Shown here piece by piece: positions 24,131-33,480 of a stretch of 49,214 nt of DNA. The DNA comes from an uncultured Lachnospiraceae bacterium (GTDB lineage Bacteria > Bacillota > Clostridia > Lachnospirales > Lachnospiraceae): NCBI GenBank assembly GCA_949948715.1, contig CATLGW010000018.1, positions 1 to 49,214 of the forward strand, read 5' to 3'. Under the pieces are notes generated by a model. It did not search any database, was not told where the DNA came from, and saw only the letters and a list, made by a program, of their open reading frames with translations. A program made the position numbers and the translations under genes. Within the stretch, counting starts at the first letter, position 1, and each line of letters opens with the position of its first letter.

Positions 24131-26500
24131 ATGGAACATTGGAAGAAAATCAAAGAATTGCATATGGTAAGGCGCAGATCCTTTCTCATTTTGCTTCTGG
24201 CGGAGGCTCTTTTGCTGCTTTTGGGCGTCATAGGGCTCTTTGGAAAAAACGATGTGTACGAGTTCGGGCCGGAGGACATGACGGTGAACTTCGGCTCCTA
24301 CGAGGAGGAGTACGGCGGGGTTTATGTGGACGGACAAAGGGGCATGGCGGGAAATATGGTGGATTTTGCCCATATCTCGCTGCCAAAGGGCGTGTACCGG
24401 GTGGAGCTTGACTATGACACGGATGTGGACAACTGCCATTCCTGCGAGGTGACGGACGATACCCTTGACCCAAAGAGCCTTCGCACCAACGGCACCATGC
24501 TGTTTGCAGGCCTGTCCCGGACGGACTTTGATATGTGGCTTCTGAGGGATTCCGCCGAGACGGTTGTCCACGCCGTCTATTCGGGGGAGGGGGAGCTTTT
24601 GGTGTCGGGACTTACCATCCGCCGGACCAATGCCTTAAACCGCATCGTATTGTTTCTGATGCTGGTCCTGTTTGCGGCAATCGACGGGGCGTATGTCTAT
24701 TTTTGCTATGACAAGGCCTGGCAGATTCCGGTGAAGAACAAGAATGTAACTTTTCTTTTGGGACTCACCGTCCTGTTTGCCTCCCTGCCCCTGACGGTGG
24801 ACTATATGTTGGGGGGCGGGGACCTGGGCTATCATCTGATGCGGGTGGAGGGAATCGTGGACGGCATCAGGGCGGGACAGTTCCCCATCCGCATTTCCCC
24901 GGAGTGGCAGCAGGGCTACGGCTATGCCTCGCCCATCTTCTACGGGGAGACGGTGCTGTACCTGGCGGCGCTGTTTCGGCTGATCGGCTTCACCGTCACT
25001 ACCAGCTACCGGCTGTTTCATTTTGTGGTGGTGGTGTCCACGGTGCTGATCGCCTACCAATGCTTTAAGCGGATGTTTAGGGATGCCTATGTGGGGGTGT
25101 TCTGCAGTATGCTGTACTCCCTGTCCGTCTACCGGATCTATAAGACCTGGCTGTGCGGCTCCTGGGGGGAATGCTTCGGCGTGATGTTTCTGCCTCTGAT
25201 TGCCTACGGGTTTTACCGGGTATTTACCCAGGATATCAGAGAGGAGAGCTATCAGAGAAGCTGGCTGCCTCTGACGGTGGGGTTTTCCATGCTGATACAG
25301 TCCCACCTGTTGACCTGCGAGATGGTGGGCGCTTTCACAATCCTGCTCTGCCTGGTTCTGTGGCGGAGGGTTATGAGGCTGCGGACCTTTGTGGTGCTGG
25401 CAAAGACGGTAATCTACAGCATTTTGCTCAGCGCATGGTTTCTGGTGCCCTTCGGGGACTATATGCTGTCCCAGGATTTGGTGATTCACCATGTGTCCGG
25501 CAGGATGATACAGGGGAGGGGCCTGTACCCGGCCCACCTGTTCTTCACCTTCTTTGTCAACGGGGGCACGGTGTTTTTTGACCAGCAGGGAATGTATGAT
25601 TCCGCGGCTATGGGGGTGGGCATCGCCCTTGTGACGCCCCTTTGTGTGCTGGCTTATCTGTTCTTTGCCGGCAGGATGGAAGGGCGGGACAACGCGGAGA
25701 GGGCGCTGGGAAAGATTGCGGGGTGGTTTGCGGTCCTTGCCATGATTATGAGCTTAAGCCTCTTTCCCTGGGACAGGATTCAGAGCATCAGCGGCGTGAC
25801 GGCCACGCTGGTGTCCAGCATTCAGTTTCCCAACCGTTTTCTGACCATAGCCAATGTCTGTCTGACGGCGGTGGCAGGGCTGGTGGCAAAGCATATGGCG
25901 GAGCACAGGGATAAGCTGTACACGGTGCTGTACTTCGGCGGTATGGTGTTTCTGACGGCCGTCGGCAGCCTGTATCTGACGGATTCCACACTGAACACCT
26001 CCGGGGCGGTCCGGGTCTACAATCACGAGGGCATGGGCACGGGATATATCTCCGGAGCGGAATACCTGCCCTACGGGGCGGACGCGGGGCTGTTCACCTA
26101 CCACGACCCTGTCTGCACCGGGGGCCTTGCAGCCCGGGATTATGAGAAGCAGTCCCTGGGGGCGGAGGTTTATCTGGAGGACGCCGGAGGCGGCGGGGGC
26201 ACCGCAGCCTTTCCCCTCTTGTATTATAAAGGATACCACGCTTGGAACCGGGACACCGGGGAGGAGCTTGCCTGTTACGGGGGAGAGAATTTTGAGGTGA
26301 CGGTGGATATTCCGCCGCACTTTGAGGGCAGCGTGGAGGTGCGGTTCGTAAGTCCCTGGTATTGGCGGGCGGGGGAGGCGGTGACGCTTCTCACCATCTT
26401 GGCTATGGCGGGCTTTTTCCTGACAAGAGCGTTTATAGGGAGGGGGCCTACTTCTTCCCGGGGCGAAGCAGATTCGGATGCCGTTAGGGCGGCGGAATGA
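24131..26500 (+). CDS. PTPS-related/YfhO-like polytopic membrane protein (copy 1 of 3)
   Basis: A 789-residue protein. Helix 1 is followed by an extracytoplasmic beta-rich domain of about 130 residues, a multi-helix membrane core, and an extracytoplasmic C-terminal domain ending in a last helix. The loop after helix 3 carries GGDLGYHLMRVEGI (Asp231, His235) and then QQGYGYASPIFYGE, the hallmark of the 6-pyruvoyl-tetrahydropterin-synthase-related membrane family (PF10131), relatives of YfhO with a GT-C-like layout. I infer a transferase of lipid-linked sugars, but no reaction is proven for the family. It is the first of three tandem paralogs, and its stop overlaps the next start (ATGA). Confidence 0.65.
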   Translation: MEHWKKIKELHMVRRRSFLILLLAEALLLLLGVIGLFGKNDVYEFGPEDMTVNFGSYEEEYGGVYVDGQRGMAGNMVDFAHISLPKGVYRVELDYDTDVDNCHSCEVTDDTLDPKSLRTNGTMLFAGLSRTDFDMWLLRDSAETVVHAVYSGEGELLVSGLTIRRTNALNRIVLFLMLVLFAAIDGAYVYFCYDKAWQIPVKNKNVTFLLGLTVLFASLPLTVDYMLGGGDLGYHLMRVEGIVDGIRAGQFPIRISPEWQQGYGYASPIFYGETVLYLAALFRLIGFTVTTSYRLFHFVVVVSTVLIAYQCFKRMFRDAYVGVFCSMLYSLSVYRIYKTWLCGSWGECFGVMFLPLIAYGFYRVFTQDIREESYQRSWLPLTVGFSMLIQSHLLTCEMVGAFTILLCLVLWRRVMRLRTFVVLAKTVIYSILLSAWFLVPFGDYMLSQDLVIHHVSGRMIQGRGLYPAHLFFTFFVNGGTVFFDQQGMYDSAAMGVGIALVTPLCVLAYLFFAGRMEGRDNAERALGKIAGWFAVLAMIMSLSLFPWDRIQSISGVTATLVSSIQFPNRFLTIANVCLTAVAGLVAKHMAEHRDKLYTVLYFGGMVFLTAVGSLYLTDSTLNTSGAVRVYNHEGMGTGYISGAEYLPYGADAGLFTYHDPVCTGGLAARDYEKQSLGAEVYLEDAGGGGGTAAFPLLYYKGYHAWNRDTGEELACYGGENFEVTVDIPPHFEGSVEVRFVSPWYWRAGEAVTLLTILAMAGFFLTRAFIGRGPTSSRGEADSDAVRAAE

Positions 26501-27957
26501 GAGGAAAGATGAGAGCAGGCGTGAAGAGCAGACAAAAGGCGGCCGGGCGGGGGACCTTCTGGGCGGTGTTTTTGATAGCGGGGGTGGTGTCGGTGCCCCT
26601 TCTTACGAATTATCTTCTGACAGGCAGCGAGCTTCTGGCTTCCTTGAGCCGGATAGAGGCGGTGAGGCTGGGGATTGGCCGGGTGTTTCCCATCCGCATA
26701 GGCCCCTGGGGCTCAAGGGACTATGGGTTTGGGGGCGCTTCCTTCCAGGGGGATGTGTTTTATCTGATACCGGCCTTTCTGCGGGCGGCGGGTCTGTCCC
26801 TGGCCGCGGCTTATAAGCTGACTCTGTTTTTGATCAATGTGGCCACGGCGGCCCTGTCCCTTTGGTGCTTCGGCAGGTGCTTTAAGTGCCGGGAGATCGG
26901 GGTGATGGGAAGCCTGCTTTACACCTGGTGTCCTTATCGCCTGACGGAGCTGTACATTCGGGGCAATCTGGGAGACCTGGCGGCCTGGACCTTCCTGCCC
27001 TTAATTCTGTGGGGGCTGACGGAGCTGTACAACGGGGAGGAGGAGCGCCGTGGAGGAGTGTGGGTGATTCTCACCTGGGGCTTTAGTCTGGTGGCGGTTT
27101 CCTCCGTCAATCTGTTTTTCCTGAGCGCCGGGATGACCGTGCTGTTTCTTCTGTTTATGGGAAAGCGGACTCTGGAGCGGAGTACCCTGCTTGTTCTGGG
27201 CAAGACGGCGGGAGCCGTGTTTCTCATCAACGCCTGGTTTCTGATTCCCATGGCTCTGCGTCTCAGAGACCCAATGGCGGTGGGTGTCCTGATTCCGCCC
27301 GATTTTCGTGGAAACGGGATGTACCTTGCCCAATATCTGAATATTTTCCTGTGGGGCGGGGCAAACGATACCCTGGGACAGGAGGGTATGGCGGGAGCCC
27401 AGGCCATGGGGCCCGGCGCAGCCGTGGCCGCGCTGCTTTTTGTCTATCTGTGGGCGCTGTTTACAGGAAAGGGAGGGGAGACCAAGGAAGGAAGGCGCTT
27501 TGGGAGAGGATTGCTTTTGCTGAGCCTGGCGCTTGTGATTCTGAGCTTAAACAGTTTTCCCTGGGACGTTCTACAGGATAAAAATATGCTGTTTTCCATT
27601 GTGCTTTCCCTCCTGTACACGCCGGCCAGATGGGGAATTCCGGCCTGCGCCTGTATGATTACGGCGGCCTGTCTGGTGCTGGCCTGGATGAAGGGGATGA
27701 ACGGCGGGAAGGAGTATAAGATCATAATGCCCGCCGTGGCTGCGGTCTCCTTCGGCGTGACGCAGTTTATGCTGGGAAATCTCTTGAAGACCAGGCCTTA
27801 TATCAGGCAGGAGGAGACTCTGGAGCTCATTCCTTTGGAGGTCATTGAGGGGGAATCCATGGTCTGGAGAGTCTGCGAAGGGCTCTCGGCGGCGGCTCTG
27901 TGCGGCTGTCTGGCGCTGTTCCTCATAAGGAGGCGAAAAGATGTTAAAAATGGCTGA
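26497..27957 (+). CDS. PTPS-related/YfhO-like protein, shortened and motif-altered (copy 2 of 3)
   Basis: A 486-residue paralog of its two neighbours, containing only the membrane core. It lacks the extracytoplasmic N-terminal beta domain and almost all of the C-terminal domain. The shared loop reads GSELLASLSRIEAV where the flanking copies have D-L-x-x-H-L-M-R; the key Asp is Glu45 and the His is Ser49. The rest aligns well (GASFQGDVFY, PYRLTELYIRGNLGD, LNSFPWDVLQ). It is therefore probably a non-catalytic partner or a specificity subunit rather than debris, since the frame is fully open. The start overlaps copy 1 by 4 bp; an ATG at 26509 with AGAGGAAAG upstream is possible. The end overlaps copy 3 by 17 bp. 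Confidence 0.65.
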   Translation: MRGKMRAGVKSRQKAAGRGTFWAVFLIAGVVSVPLLTNYLLTGSELLASLSRIEAVRLGIGRVFPIRIGPWGSRDYGFGGASFQGDVFYLIPAFLRAAGLSLAAAYKLTLFLINVATAALSLWCFGRCFKCREIGVMGSLLYTWCPYRLTELYIRGNLGDLAAWTFLPLILWGLTELYNGEEERRGGVWVILTWGFSLVAVSSVNLFFLSAGMTVLFLLFMGKRTLERSTLLVLGKTAGAVFLINAWFLIPMALRLRDPMAVGVLIPPDFRGNGMYLAQYLNIFLWGGANDTLGQEGMAGAQAMGPGAAVAALLFVYLWALFTGKGGETKEGRRFGRGLLLLSLALVILSLNSFPWDVLQDKNMLFSIVLSLLYTPARWGIPACACMITAACLVLAWMKGMNGGKEYKIIMPAVAAVSFGVTQFMLGNLLKTRPYIRQEETLELIPLEVIEGESMVWRVCEGLSAAALCGCLALFLIRRRKDVKNG

Positions 27958-30223
27958 TATTTTGAAAAACCGCAAGATAATGATTCTCCTGTGCGTGGAG
28001 CTTTTGCTGGTCCTCTTGGGCGCGGCGGGACTTTTCGGAAAAAGAGGCGTTGTGGCGGGGGCGGAGGACGCCCGGGGGCTTCTGACGGAGGGGATCTCTC
28101 TTCCGCCGGGGGTCTATACCGCCAGGCTTTACTATGAGACACAAGAGGACAAGGTCAGCGATTTCGGCGTGACGGTGGAGGAGCAGTTCCACCATACGCT
28201 TTTGTGCAATTATTCACCTCTTTACATGGGAATTAATATGCGGGAATGTCAGTTCTATCTGCTGGATTCGGTGGAGGGCCTGCGGGTGGAGGTGGAGGCC
28301 AATGGCGCCTCCACCCTGGAGGTGAAGGGAGCGGAGATTGTGGCGGGGACCCAGGGGAGCCTGATTTTTCTCTTTTGGGTGCTTCTCATAAGCATTCCTC
28401 TGGACGGCTTCTGCCTTCTCTCTCTTTGCCACAAAAAAAGCCCCCTGCCGGCGGCGAAGCAGAGGGCGGTTTTCGGCGTGTCTGCCCTGGCCCTTCTGTC
28501 CTCCCTGCCGGTGATGGTGGACTACAGCATCATCGGCGCGGACCTGGTGTTCCACCTGATGCGCATCGAGGCCCTGGCGGAGCACATCCGCCGGGGGGAG
28601 ATCTTCTCCAGAATTGAGTCCGTGTGGCTGGCGGGACACGGGTATGCCAACTCCGTATTTTACGGGGACACTTTCTTAACGGTGCCGGCTCTTCTTCGGC
28701 TGATGGGATTTTCACCCGACAGCGCCTACCGGATGTTTGTGGCTCTTGTGAATCTGGCCACCGCGTGGATCTCCTATGTCTGTTTTCGGAAATGCTTCCG
28801 CAGCAGGGATATCGGGCTTCTGGGGAGCGCGCTGTACACTCTGTCGCCCTACCGCATATACAATATCTACAATCGCGCCGCCGTGGGGGAATACACGGCC
28901 ATGATCTTCTTTCCCCTGCTGGCCTGGGGCTTTTATAAAATCTATACCGAGGATCCGGACCGCAAAGGATACCTGTGGAACTGGGTGATTCCCACCGTGG
29001 GCTTTTCCGGCATCATACAGTCCCACACCTTAAGCTGTGAGATGGCGGGAGGAGTCGTTCTGCTGTTGTGTCTGCTTCTGTGGCGAAAGACCTTCAGGCG
29101 TAGGATTTTCACGGTGCTGTCCCTGACGGTGGTGATGACGTCGGTATTAAACGCCTGGTTCCTGACGCCTTTCTTGGATCTGATGGCGGCGGATCAGTAC
29201 TTTTTCGGCCACAATGCCGATGTGCTGGTACAGGACAGAGGGGTCCTGCCCGCCCATCTGTTCTACACGCTGCAGGCCGCGGGAGCCTCCTCCCGGTTTG
29301 CCGATACGGGCATGATCGAGACGGAGCCCATCGGCATCGGGGCGGCCTTGCTTCTGTGCATGGGCCTGTGGCTCTGGCTTCGGGCGAAGCACGGCAGGGA
29401 GACTCTTACGAAGGAGCAGCGCACGGAGAGACGGGCGGCGGACGTGGCTCTGCTTTTGGGCTGGGTGGTACTGTTTATGAGCACGAATCTGTTTCCCTGG
29501 GATTTCTTGAGCTCCTGCAACCGTCTGTTTGCCACCTTGAACGGCTCCCTGCAGTTTCCTACCAGACTTACGGGAGTTGCCACCGTCTGCATGGTGGTGA
29601 CGGCCTGCGTCATGGGAAAATGGGTCTTCCGGGAAAGCTGGGGGGCGGTCCCCGGCGTGGGCGTGCTCACGGGGCTTTCCCTGGTGGCGGCCCTGTTTGG
29701 AACCTTTCAGCTAAACGATACCCTTTTGACCAGGCAGGAATTCATTCGCCTGTATTCCGCCCAGAACATCGGGCATTCCGCGGTGCTGGGGGCGGAATAT
29801 CTCCCCGAGGGCGTGGATATCAATCATATGTCCTATCACGCCCCTGTGCCCTCCGAGGGGGTGGAGTTAGTTTCCTATGAGAAAAAGGGGCTCTCCGTGA
29901 GGGCTTATGTGGAAGCCTCCCAGAGGGGGAGCATTGACTTTCCCATGCTCTGTTACAAGGGATATGAGGCAAGGGTGCAGGATACGGGGGAGCGACTTGC
30001 GGTGGAGAAGGGGGAGAACAGCGATGTGCGTGTGCTGTTTCCCAAAGGATTTTCCGGAGAAATCCGGGTAAGCTTTAAAGGGGCCTGGTATTGGCATCTT
30101 GCGGAGGCGGTAAGCGCCGTCTCGGCGGCGGGACTTTTGGGATGGTATGTCTGGACCCGGATTGCGGGAAGGAAGAATAAAAATGAGAAGAATAGCGATT
30201 ATCACAGCCAGAGGGGGAAGTAA
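27941..30223 (+). CDS. PTPS-related/YfhO-like polytopic membrane protein (copy 3 of 3)
   Basis: A 760-residue protein with the same plan as copy 1: one helix, an extracytoplasmic domain of about 110 residues (LPPGVYTARLYYETQE...), a membrane core and a C-terminal extracytoplasmic domain with YKGYEARVQDTGE and FKGAWYWHLAEAV before the last helix. The loop motif is intact: GADLVFHLMRIEAL (Asp201, His205). Copy 1 shares YKGYHAWNRDTGE and WYWRAGEAV at the same places, so both ends are homologous. AAGGAGG stands 7 bp before the ATG. The gene overlaps copy 2 (17 bp) and pseF (41 bp), tying membrane and sugar-synthesis genes into one transcript. Confidence 0.65.
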   Translation: MLKMADILKNRKIMILLCVELLLVLLGAAGLFGKRGVVAGAEDARGLLTEGISLPPGVYTARLYYETQEDKVSDFGVTVEEQFHHTLLCNYSPLYMGINMRECQFYLLDSVEGLRVEVEANGASTLEVKGAEIVAGTQGSLIFLFWVLLISIPLDGFCLLSLCHKKSPLPAAKQRAVFGVSALALLSSLPVMVDYSIIGADLVFHLMRIEALAEHIRRGEIFSRIESVWLAGHGYANSVFYGDTFLTVPALLRLMGFSPDSAYRMFVALVNLATAWISYVCFRKCFRSRDIGLLGSALYTLSPYRIYNIYNRAAVGEYTAMIFFPLLAWGFYKIYTEDPDRKGYLWNWVIPTVGFSGIIQSHTLSCEMAGGVVLLLCLLLWRKTFRRRIFTVLSLTVVMTSVLNAWFLTPFLDLMAADQYFFGHNADVLVQDRGVLPAHLFYTLQAAGASSRFADTGMIETEPIGIGAALLLCMGLWLWLRAKHGRETLTKEQRTERRAADVALLLGWVVLFMSTNLFPWDFLSSCNRLFATLNGSLQFPTRLTGVATVCMVVTACVMGKWVFRESWGAVPGVGVLTGLSLVAALFGTFQLNDTLLTRQEFIRLYSAQNIGHSAVLGAEYLPEGVDINHMSYHAPVPSEGVELVSYEKKGLSVRAYVEASQRGSIDFPMLCYKGYEARVQDTGERLAVEKGENSDVRVLFPKGFSGEIRVSFKGAWYWHLAEAVSAVSAAGLLGWYVWTRIAGRKNKNEKNSDYHSQRGK

Positions 30224-30902
30224 GCGGATCCCCGGGAAAAACGTCAAAGAGTTCTGCGGAAAGCCCATACTGGCCTACTCCATAGAAGCGGCCGTCTCCT
30301 CCGGCCTGTTTGACCGGGTTATGGTGTCCACGGACGATCCCGGGATTGGTGAGATTGCCGGAAAATACGGGGCGGAGGTGCCTTTTTTCAGGAGTGCGGA
30401 AAATTCCGGGGATTTTGCCACCACCAACGACGTGCTCCTGGAGGTGCTGCGGGAATACGAAAAGCGGGGGGAGCATTTTGACCTGGGGTGCTGTCTCTAT
30501 CCCACGGCTCCTTTTGTGACGGGGGAGAAGCTGAAGGAGGCGGTGGGAATGCTGGAGGAGAGCGACGCGGACACGCTGATTCCCGTCACCGCCTTCTCCT
30601 ACCCTCCCCAGAGGGCCATGGTGGTCCGGGAGGGGAGACTTTTGTTTGAAAACCCCGAGTATCTGGACAGCCGTTCTCAGGATCTGGAGCCGCATTATCA
30701 CGATGTGGGGCAATTTTATGTGTTTCGCACGGAGGCCTTTGTACAAAACCGCAGGCTGATGGTGGGCAATATCCTTCCCTATGTGATCTCCGAGCTGGAG
30801 GTGCAGGATATCGACAATCAGACGGATTGGGAGATTGCCGAGATGAAGTACCGCATTCTTCATCCGGATTTGAGCCGCGGTGAGGATGCGGCAAGGAGAT
30901 AG
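30183..30902 (+). CDS. pseF: CMP-pseudaminic acid synthetase (PseF-type cytidylyltransferase)
   Basis: A 239-residue CMP-sugar synthetase. The nucleotide-binding signature IITARGGSKRIPGKN is at residues 6-20, then STDDPGIGEIAGKYGAEVPF, LYPTAPF (the CTP-binding region) and, towards the end, DIDNQTDWEIAEMKY with the metal-binding Asp residues. It activates a nonulosonic acid with CTP to the CMP-sugar used by the transferase. The length fits PseF better than the longer two-domain NeuA. AAGGAAG is 7 bp from the ATG; the upstream in-frame ATG at 30147 lies within the previous gene without a ribosome site. It opens the pse block. Confidence 0.85.
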   Translation: MRRIAIITARGGSKRIPGKNVKEFCGKPILAYSIEAAVSSGLFDRVMVSTDDPGIGEIAGKYGAEVPFFRSAENSGDFATTNDVLLEVLREYEKRGEHFDLGCCLYPTAPFVTGEKLKEAVGMLEESDADTLIPVTAFSYPPQRAMVVREGRLLFENPEYLDSRSQDLEPHYHDVGQFYVFRTEAFVQNRRLMVGNILPYVISELEVQDIDNQTDWEIAEMKYRILHPDLSRGEDAARR

Positions 30903-30938
30903 TTTGAGTCGCAGCAAAGCTGCGGCATGGAGGATGGT

Positions 30939-32570
30939 ATGAAGATTGCGCTGCTTTCCAATGTGAATATGAATCCGGTGATCCGGCTTTTGGGGGAGGA
31001 GGCGGAGGTGTACCAGGGGGAGGGCTACGGTAACGAGCTGGGAGCGCTGTTAAATCCCGCTTCCTCCTACCATGCCTTTGATCCGGAGATCACCTTTCTG
31101 GTGATGGACCTGATGGAGCTTTTGGGGCATGAATTGGACGCCAGTGAGGCCGGGAAGAGGGTGGAGGCCTGGTTTTCGGACTTTGAGGGGGGACTTGGGA
31201 CAGATTGCATTTATTATGTCTCGGACGCCTGGCTGTGGGGACCGGAGCTCTCTGTGGTGCAGGACCCTATGAGAAGGAGGATACTGGAGGGAGCCTGGCT
31301 GCAGCGGTTGAGATACTGCATGGGCAATCATGCCAATGTGCGGGTTTTCCCCTACGCGGAACTGATCGGGCGGCTGGGGGAGGAGAGGGCCTTTTCCTTA
31401 AAGATGTGGTATATGGGCCGGATCCTGCTGAGCAGGGAGGCCCAGAAGCTGTTACATGAGAGCATCATGGAGTATGTCCTGCGGGAGTCGGAGACGCCCA
31501 GGAAAGTGCTTTTATTGGATCTGGACAACACCCTGTGGGGCGGCCTGGCGGGAGAAAACGATCATGAGCCCGTGAAGCTTTCGGAGGAGCATACGGGGCT
31601 TGCCTACAAGAATCTCCAGCGGGTAATTCTGCAGATGCAGAGGCAGGGGGTGCTCTTAGGCATCGTTTCAAAGAACAATGAGGCGGACGCGGAAAGGATT
31701 CTCGCGTCCCATCCCCATATGACGCTTAGCCCGGAGTGCTTTGCGGCCCGCAGGATCAACTGGAAGCCCAAGCATGAGAATATAAGGGAGCTGGCCCGGG
31801 AGCTAAACCTGGGCCTGGATTCCTTCGTGTTCTTCGACGACAATCCGGCGGAGCGAAGTCTGGTTCGGGAGACACTGCCCCAGGTGGCGGTGCCGGAATT
31901 CCCTGACAAGCCGGAAGATTTGGCCCCCGCCATGGCCGAGATTTACAGGCGGTATTTCGCAAAGCCCGTCCTCACCGAGGAGGACCTGGGGAAGACCGCG
32001 CAGTATGCCGCCATCGCAAAGCGCAGGGAGTTTAAGAGGGAGGCGGGGAGCTTTGAGGAATATCTGCAAGGGCTTCAGATCACCCTGGAGCGGGTGGAGC
32101 CGGGGGAACATCTGGACCGCCTGACGCAGCTTGTGAATAAGACCAACCAGTTTAACCTCACCGCCCTGCGGTATACCAGAAGTGAGCTTAAACGGATGCT
32201 GGAGGAGGAAACCTACCGCTTTTATCTGTACCGATCCGGGGACCGATTCGGAGACAACGGTATTGTGGCGGCTCTCATTTTGTCCCTGGAGCGGGGAACG
32301 CCCCGGGTGGAGGAGTTCGTTATGAGCTGTCGGGTGATGGGCCGGTGGATAGAGCGCGCCGTTTTGGACGAGGTGGAGAGGGATATGAAGGCCGCGGGAT
32401 ATGAGAGGCTTCGGGGGATTTACCTCCCCACGGGCAGGAATATGCCTGTGGAAGGGCTTTACAAGGAGCTGGGCTACGCCGTGGCAGAGGAGCTGCCTGA
32501 CGGAGGCATCGCCTATGAATTAGAGATAGCGAAAGCGCCCGAAAGGGTGTATTATGTAGAGAGAGGATGA
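30939..32570 (+). CDS. FkbH-like HAD-IIIC/GNAT enzyme (acyl-carrier loading)
   Basis: A 543-residue FkbH-domain protein. The first 185 residues form an SGNH-like N-terminal region. The HAD-IIIC core has KVLLLDLDNTLWGG (Asp194, Asp196), LGIVSKNN and VFFDDNPAER. The GNAT-like C-terminal part includes NKTNQFNLT, RFGDNGIVAA and FVMSCRVMGRWIE. Known FkbH enzymes dephosphorylate 1,3-bisphosphoglycerate and load the glyceryl group onto an acyl carrier protein; an ACP gene follows 7 bp later. Its position between pseF and pseH suggests that the glyceroyl or a related short acyl group is destined for the nonulosonic acid. The ATG at 30939 is chosen for the GGAGG 5 bp upstream. Confidence 0.85.
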   Translation: MKIALLSNVNMNPVIRLLGEEAEVYQGEGYGNELGALLNPASSYHAFDPEITFLVMDLMELLGHELDASEAGKRVEAWFSDFEGGLGTDCIYYVSDAWLWGPELSVVQDPMRRRILEGAWLQRLRYCMGNHANVRVFPYAELIGRLGEERAFSLKMWYMGRILLSREAQKLLHESIMEYVLRESETPRKVLLLDLDNTLWGGLAGENDHEPVKLSEEHTGLAYKNLQRVILQMQRQGVLLGIVSKNNEADAERILASHPHMTLSPECFAARRINWKPKHENIRELARELNLGLDSFVFFDDNPAERSLVRETLPQVAVPEFPDKPEDLAPAMAEIYRRYFAKPVLTEEDLGKTAQYAAIAKRREFKREAGSFEEYLQGLQITLERVEPGEHLDRLTQLVNKTNQFNLTALRYTRSELKRMLEEETYRFYLYRSGDRFGDNGIVAALILSLERGTPRVEEFVMSCRVMGRWIERAVLDEVERDMKAAGYERLRGIYLPTGRNMPVEGLYKELGYAVAEELPDGGIAYELEIAKAPERVYYVERG

Positions 32571-32577
32571 GGAAGCT

Positions 32578-32799
32578 ATGAAAGAGAAGATAATCGCTCT
32601 GGTGGAGGAGCTTTTGAAGGTGCCTGGGGGAACCGTCTCGGAGGATACCAGAATAGAGGATGTGGAGCAGTGGGATTCCCTGGCCCATGTGCTGATTATC
32701 GGGGAACTGGAGGAGAGGCTTGGCATATCCATCCCCCTGGAGGAGGCCATAGAATTGACCGGCATGAGAGAGCTCCTGGAGAAGGCGGGGGCGGTATAA
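32578..32799 (+). CDS. Acyl carrier protein
   Basis: A 73-residue acidic helical protein with the phosphopantetheine attachment serine in QWDSLAHV (Ser34), followed by the usual helix II (IIGELEERLGISI) and the EEA..LTG..EL end. It is a stand-alone carrier, not the fatty-acid ACP, judging from the WDSL context, which is typical of carriers paired with FkbH or AMP-ligase enzymes. It starts 7 bp after the FkbH-like gene and should receive its acyl group. No ketosynthase or other polyketide gene is nearby, so the loaded group is probably passed directly to a sugar acyltransferase. An 88-bp stretch with no recognised feature follows. Confidence 0.85.
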   Translation: MKEKIIALVEELLKVPGGTVSEDTRIEDVEQWDSLAHVLIIGELEERLGISIPLEEAIELTGMRELLEKAGAV

Positions 32800-32887
32800 G
32801 GCGCTTCCGGAGAAGGCCCGGGGGAGCGTAAGGACCCGTCAGGGCGGAGGGAAAAAGCGGTGGAGAGCAGGAAGGGGCGGACAGGGC

Positions 32888-33439
32888 ATGAGCGTGACTT
32901 TGCGCAGAATCCTTGAGGAGGATCTGGAGAAGATTATGAACTGGCGGATGTCGGAGGATGTCACCAGGTATATGAACACGGACCCAAAGCTTACCTTACA
33001 GGGGCAGCGGTTGTGGCTACGGGCCGTGGAGGAAAACCCGGATGTGAGCTACTGGATGATCCTGGTGGAGGGGGAGGAGGCCGGGGTCATCAATCTCACG
33101 GGCCTCACAAACCCCCAGGGAAACCTGGGCTGGGCCTATTATGTGGGTGAGAAGCGTCTTCGCGGCATGAAGACGGCTCTGTCTCTGGAGATGAGCCTGT
33201 ATGATTATGCTTTTTGCCGCCTGCACAAGCGGGCGGTATACGGGGACGTTTTCACCCTGAATCAGGGGGTGATTGCCCTGCATAAGCTCTGCGGCTGTGA
33301 AATCGTGGAGGAGAAGAGGAAACATATCTGCAAAAACGGCGTGTATTATGATGTGACTTTTATGCGCATGACGGCGGAGCGCTGGGAGGCGGTTCGCCGG
33401 GACAAGCGGTATGAGAAAATAGTTTTCCCAGAGGAGTGA
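32888..33439 (+). CDS. pseH: PseH-type GNAT sugar N-acyltransferase
   Basis: A 183-residue GNAT protein. The opening LRRILEEDLEKIMNWRMSEDVTRYM matches the L(R/K).(I/L)...D....NWRN...VR..M pattern of PseH/RimJ-like acetyltransferases. VINLTGLTNPQGNLGWAYYVG and NQGVIALHKLCGCEIVEEKR form the acyl-donor-binding strand and helix. PseH acetylates the 4-amino group of UDP-4-amino-4,6-dideoxy-N-acetyl-L-altrosamine, after PseC and before PseG. Because an FkbH-like enzyme and an ACP are encoded directly upstream, the acyl donor here might be acyl-ACP rather than acetyl-CoA; that is inference. The ribosome site is AGGAAGGGGCGG about 10 bp upstream. Confidence 0.75.
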   Translation: MSVTLRRILEEDLEKIMNWRMSEDVTRYMNTDPKLTLQGQRLWLRAVEENPDVSYWMILVEGEEAGVINLTGLTNPQGNLGWAYYVGEKRLRGMKTALSLEMSLYDYAFCRLHKRAVYGDVFTLNQGVIALHKLCGCEIVEEKRKHICKNGVYYDVTFMRMTAERWEAVRRDKRYEKIVFPEE

Positions 33440-33480
33440 TCCCGGGACGCCGTGGGAGGACGGCAGGAAGGAGTGACGAC

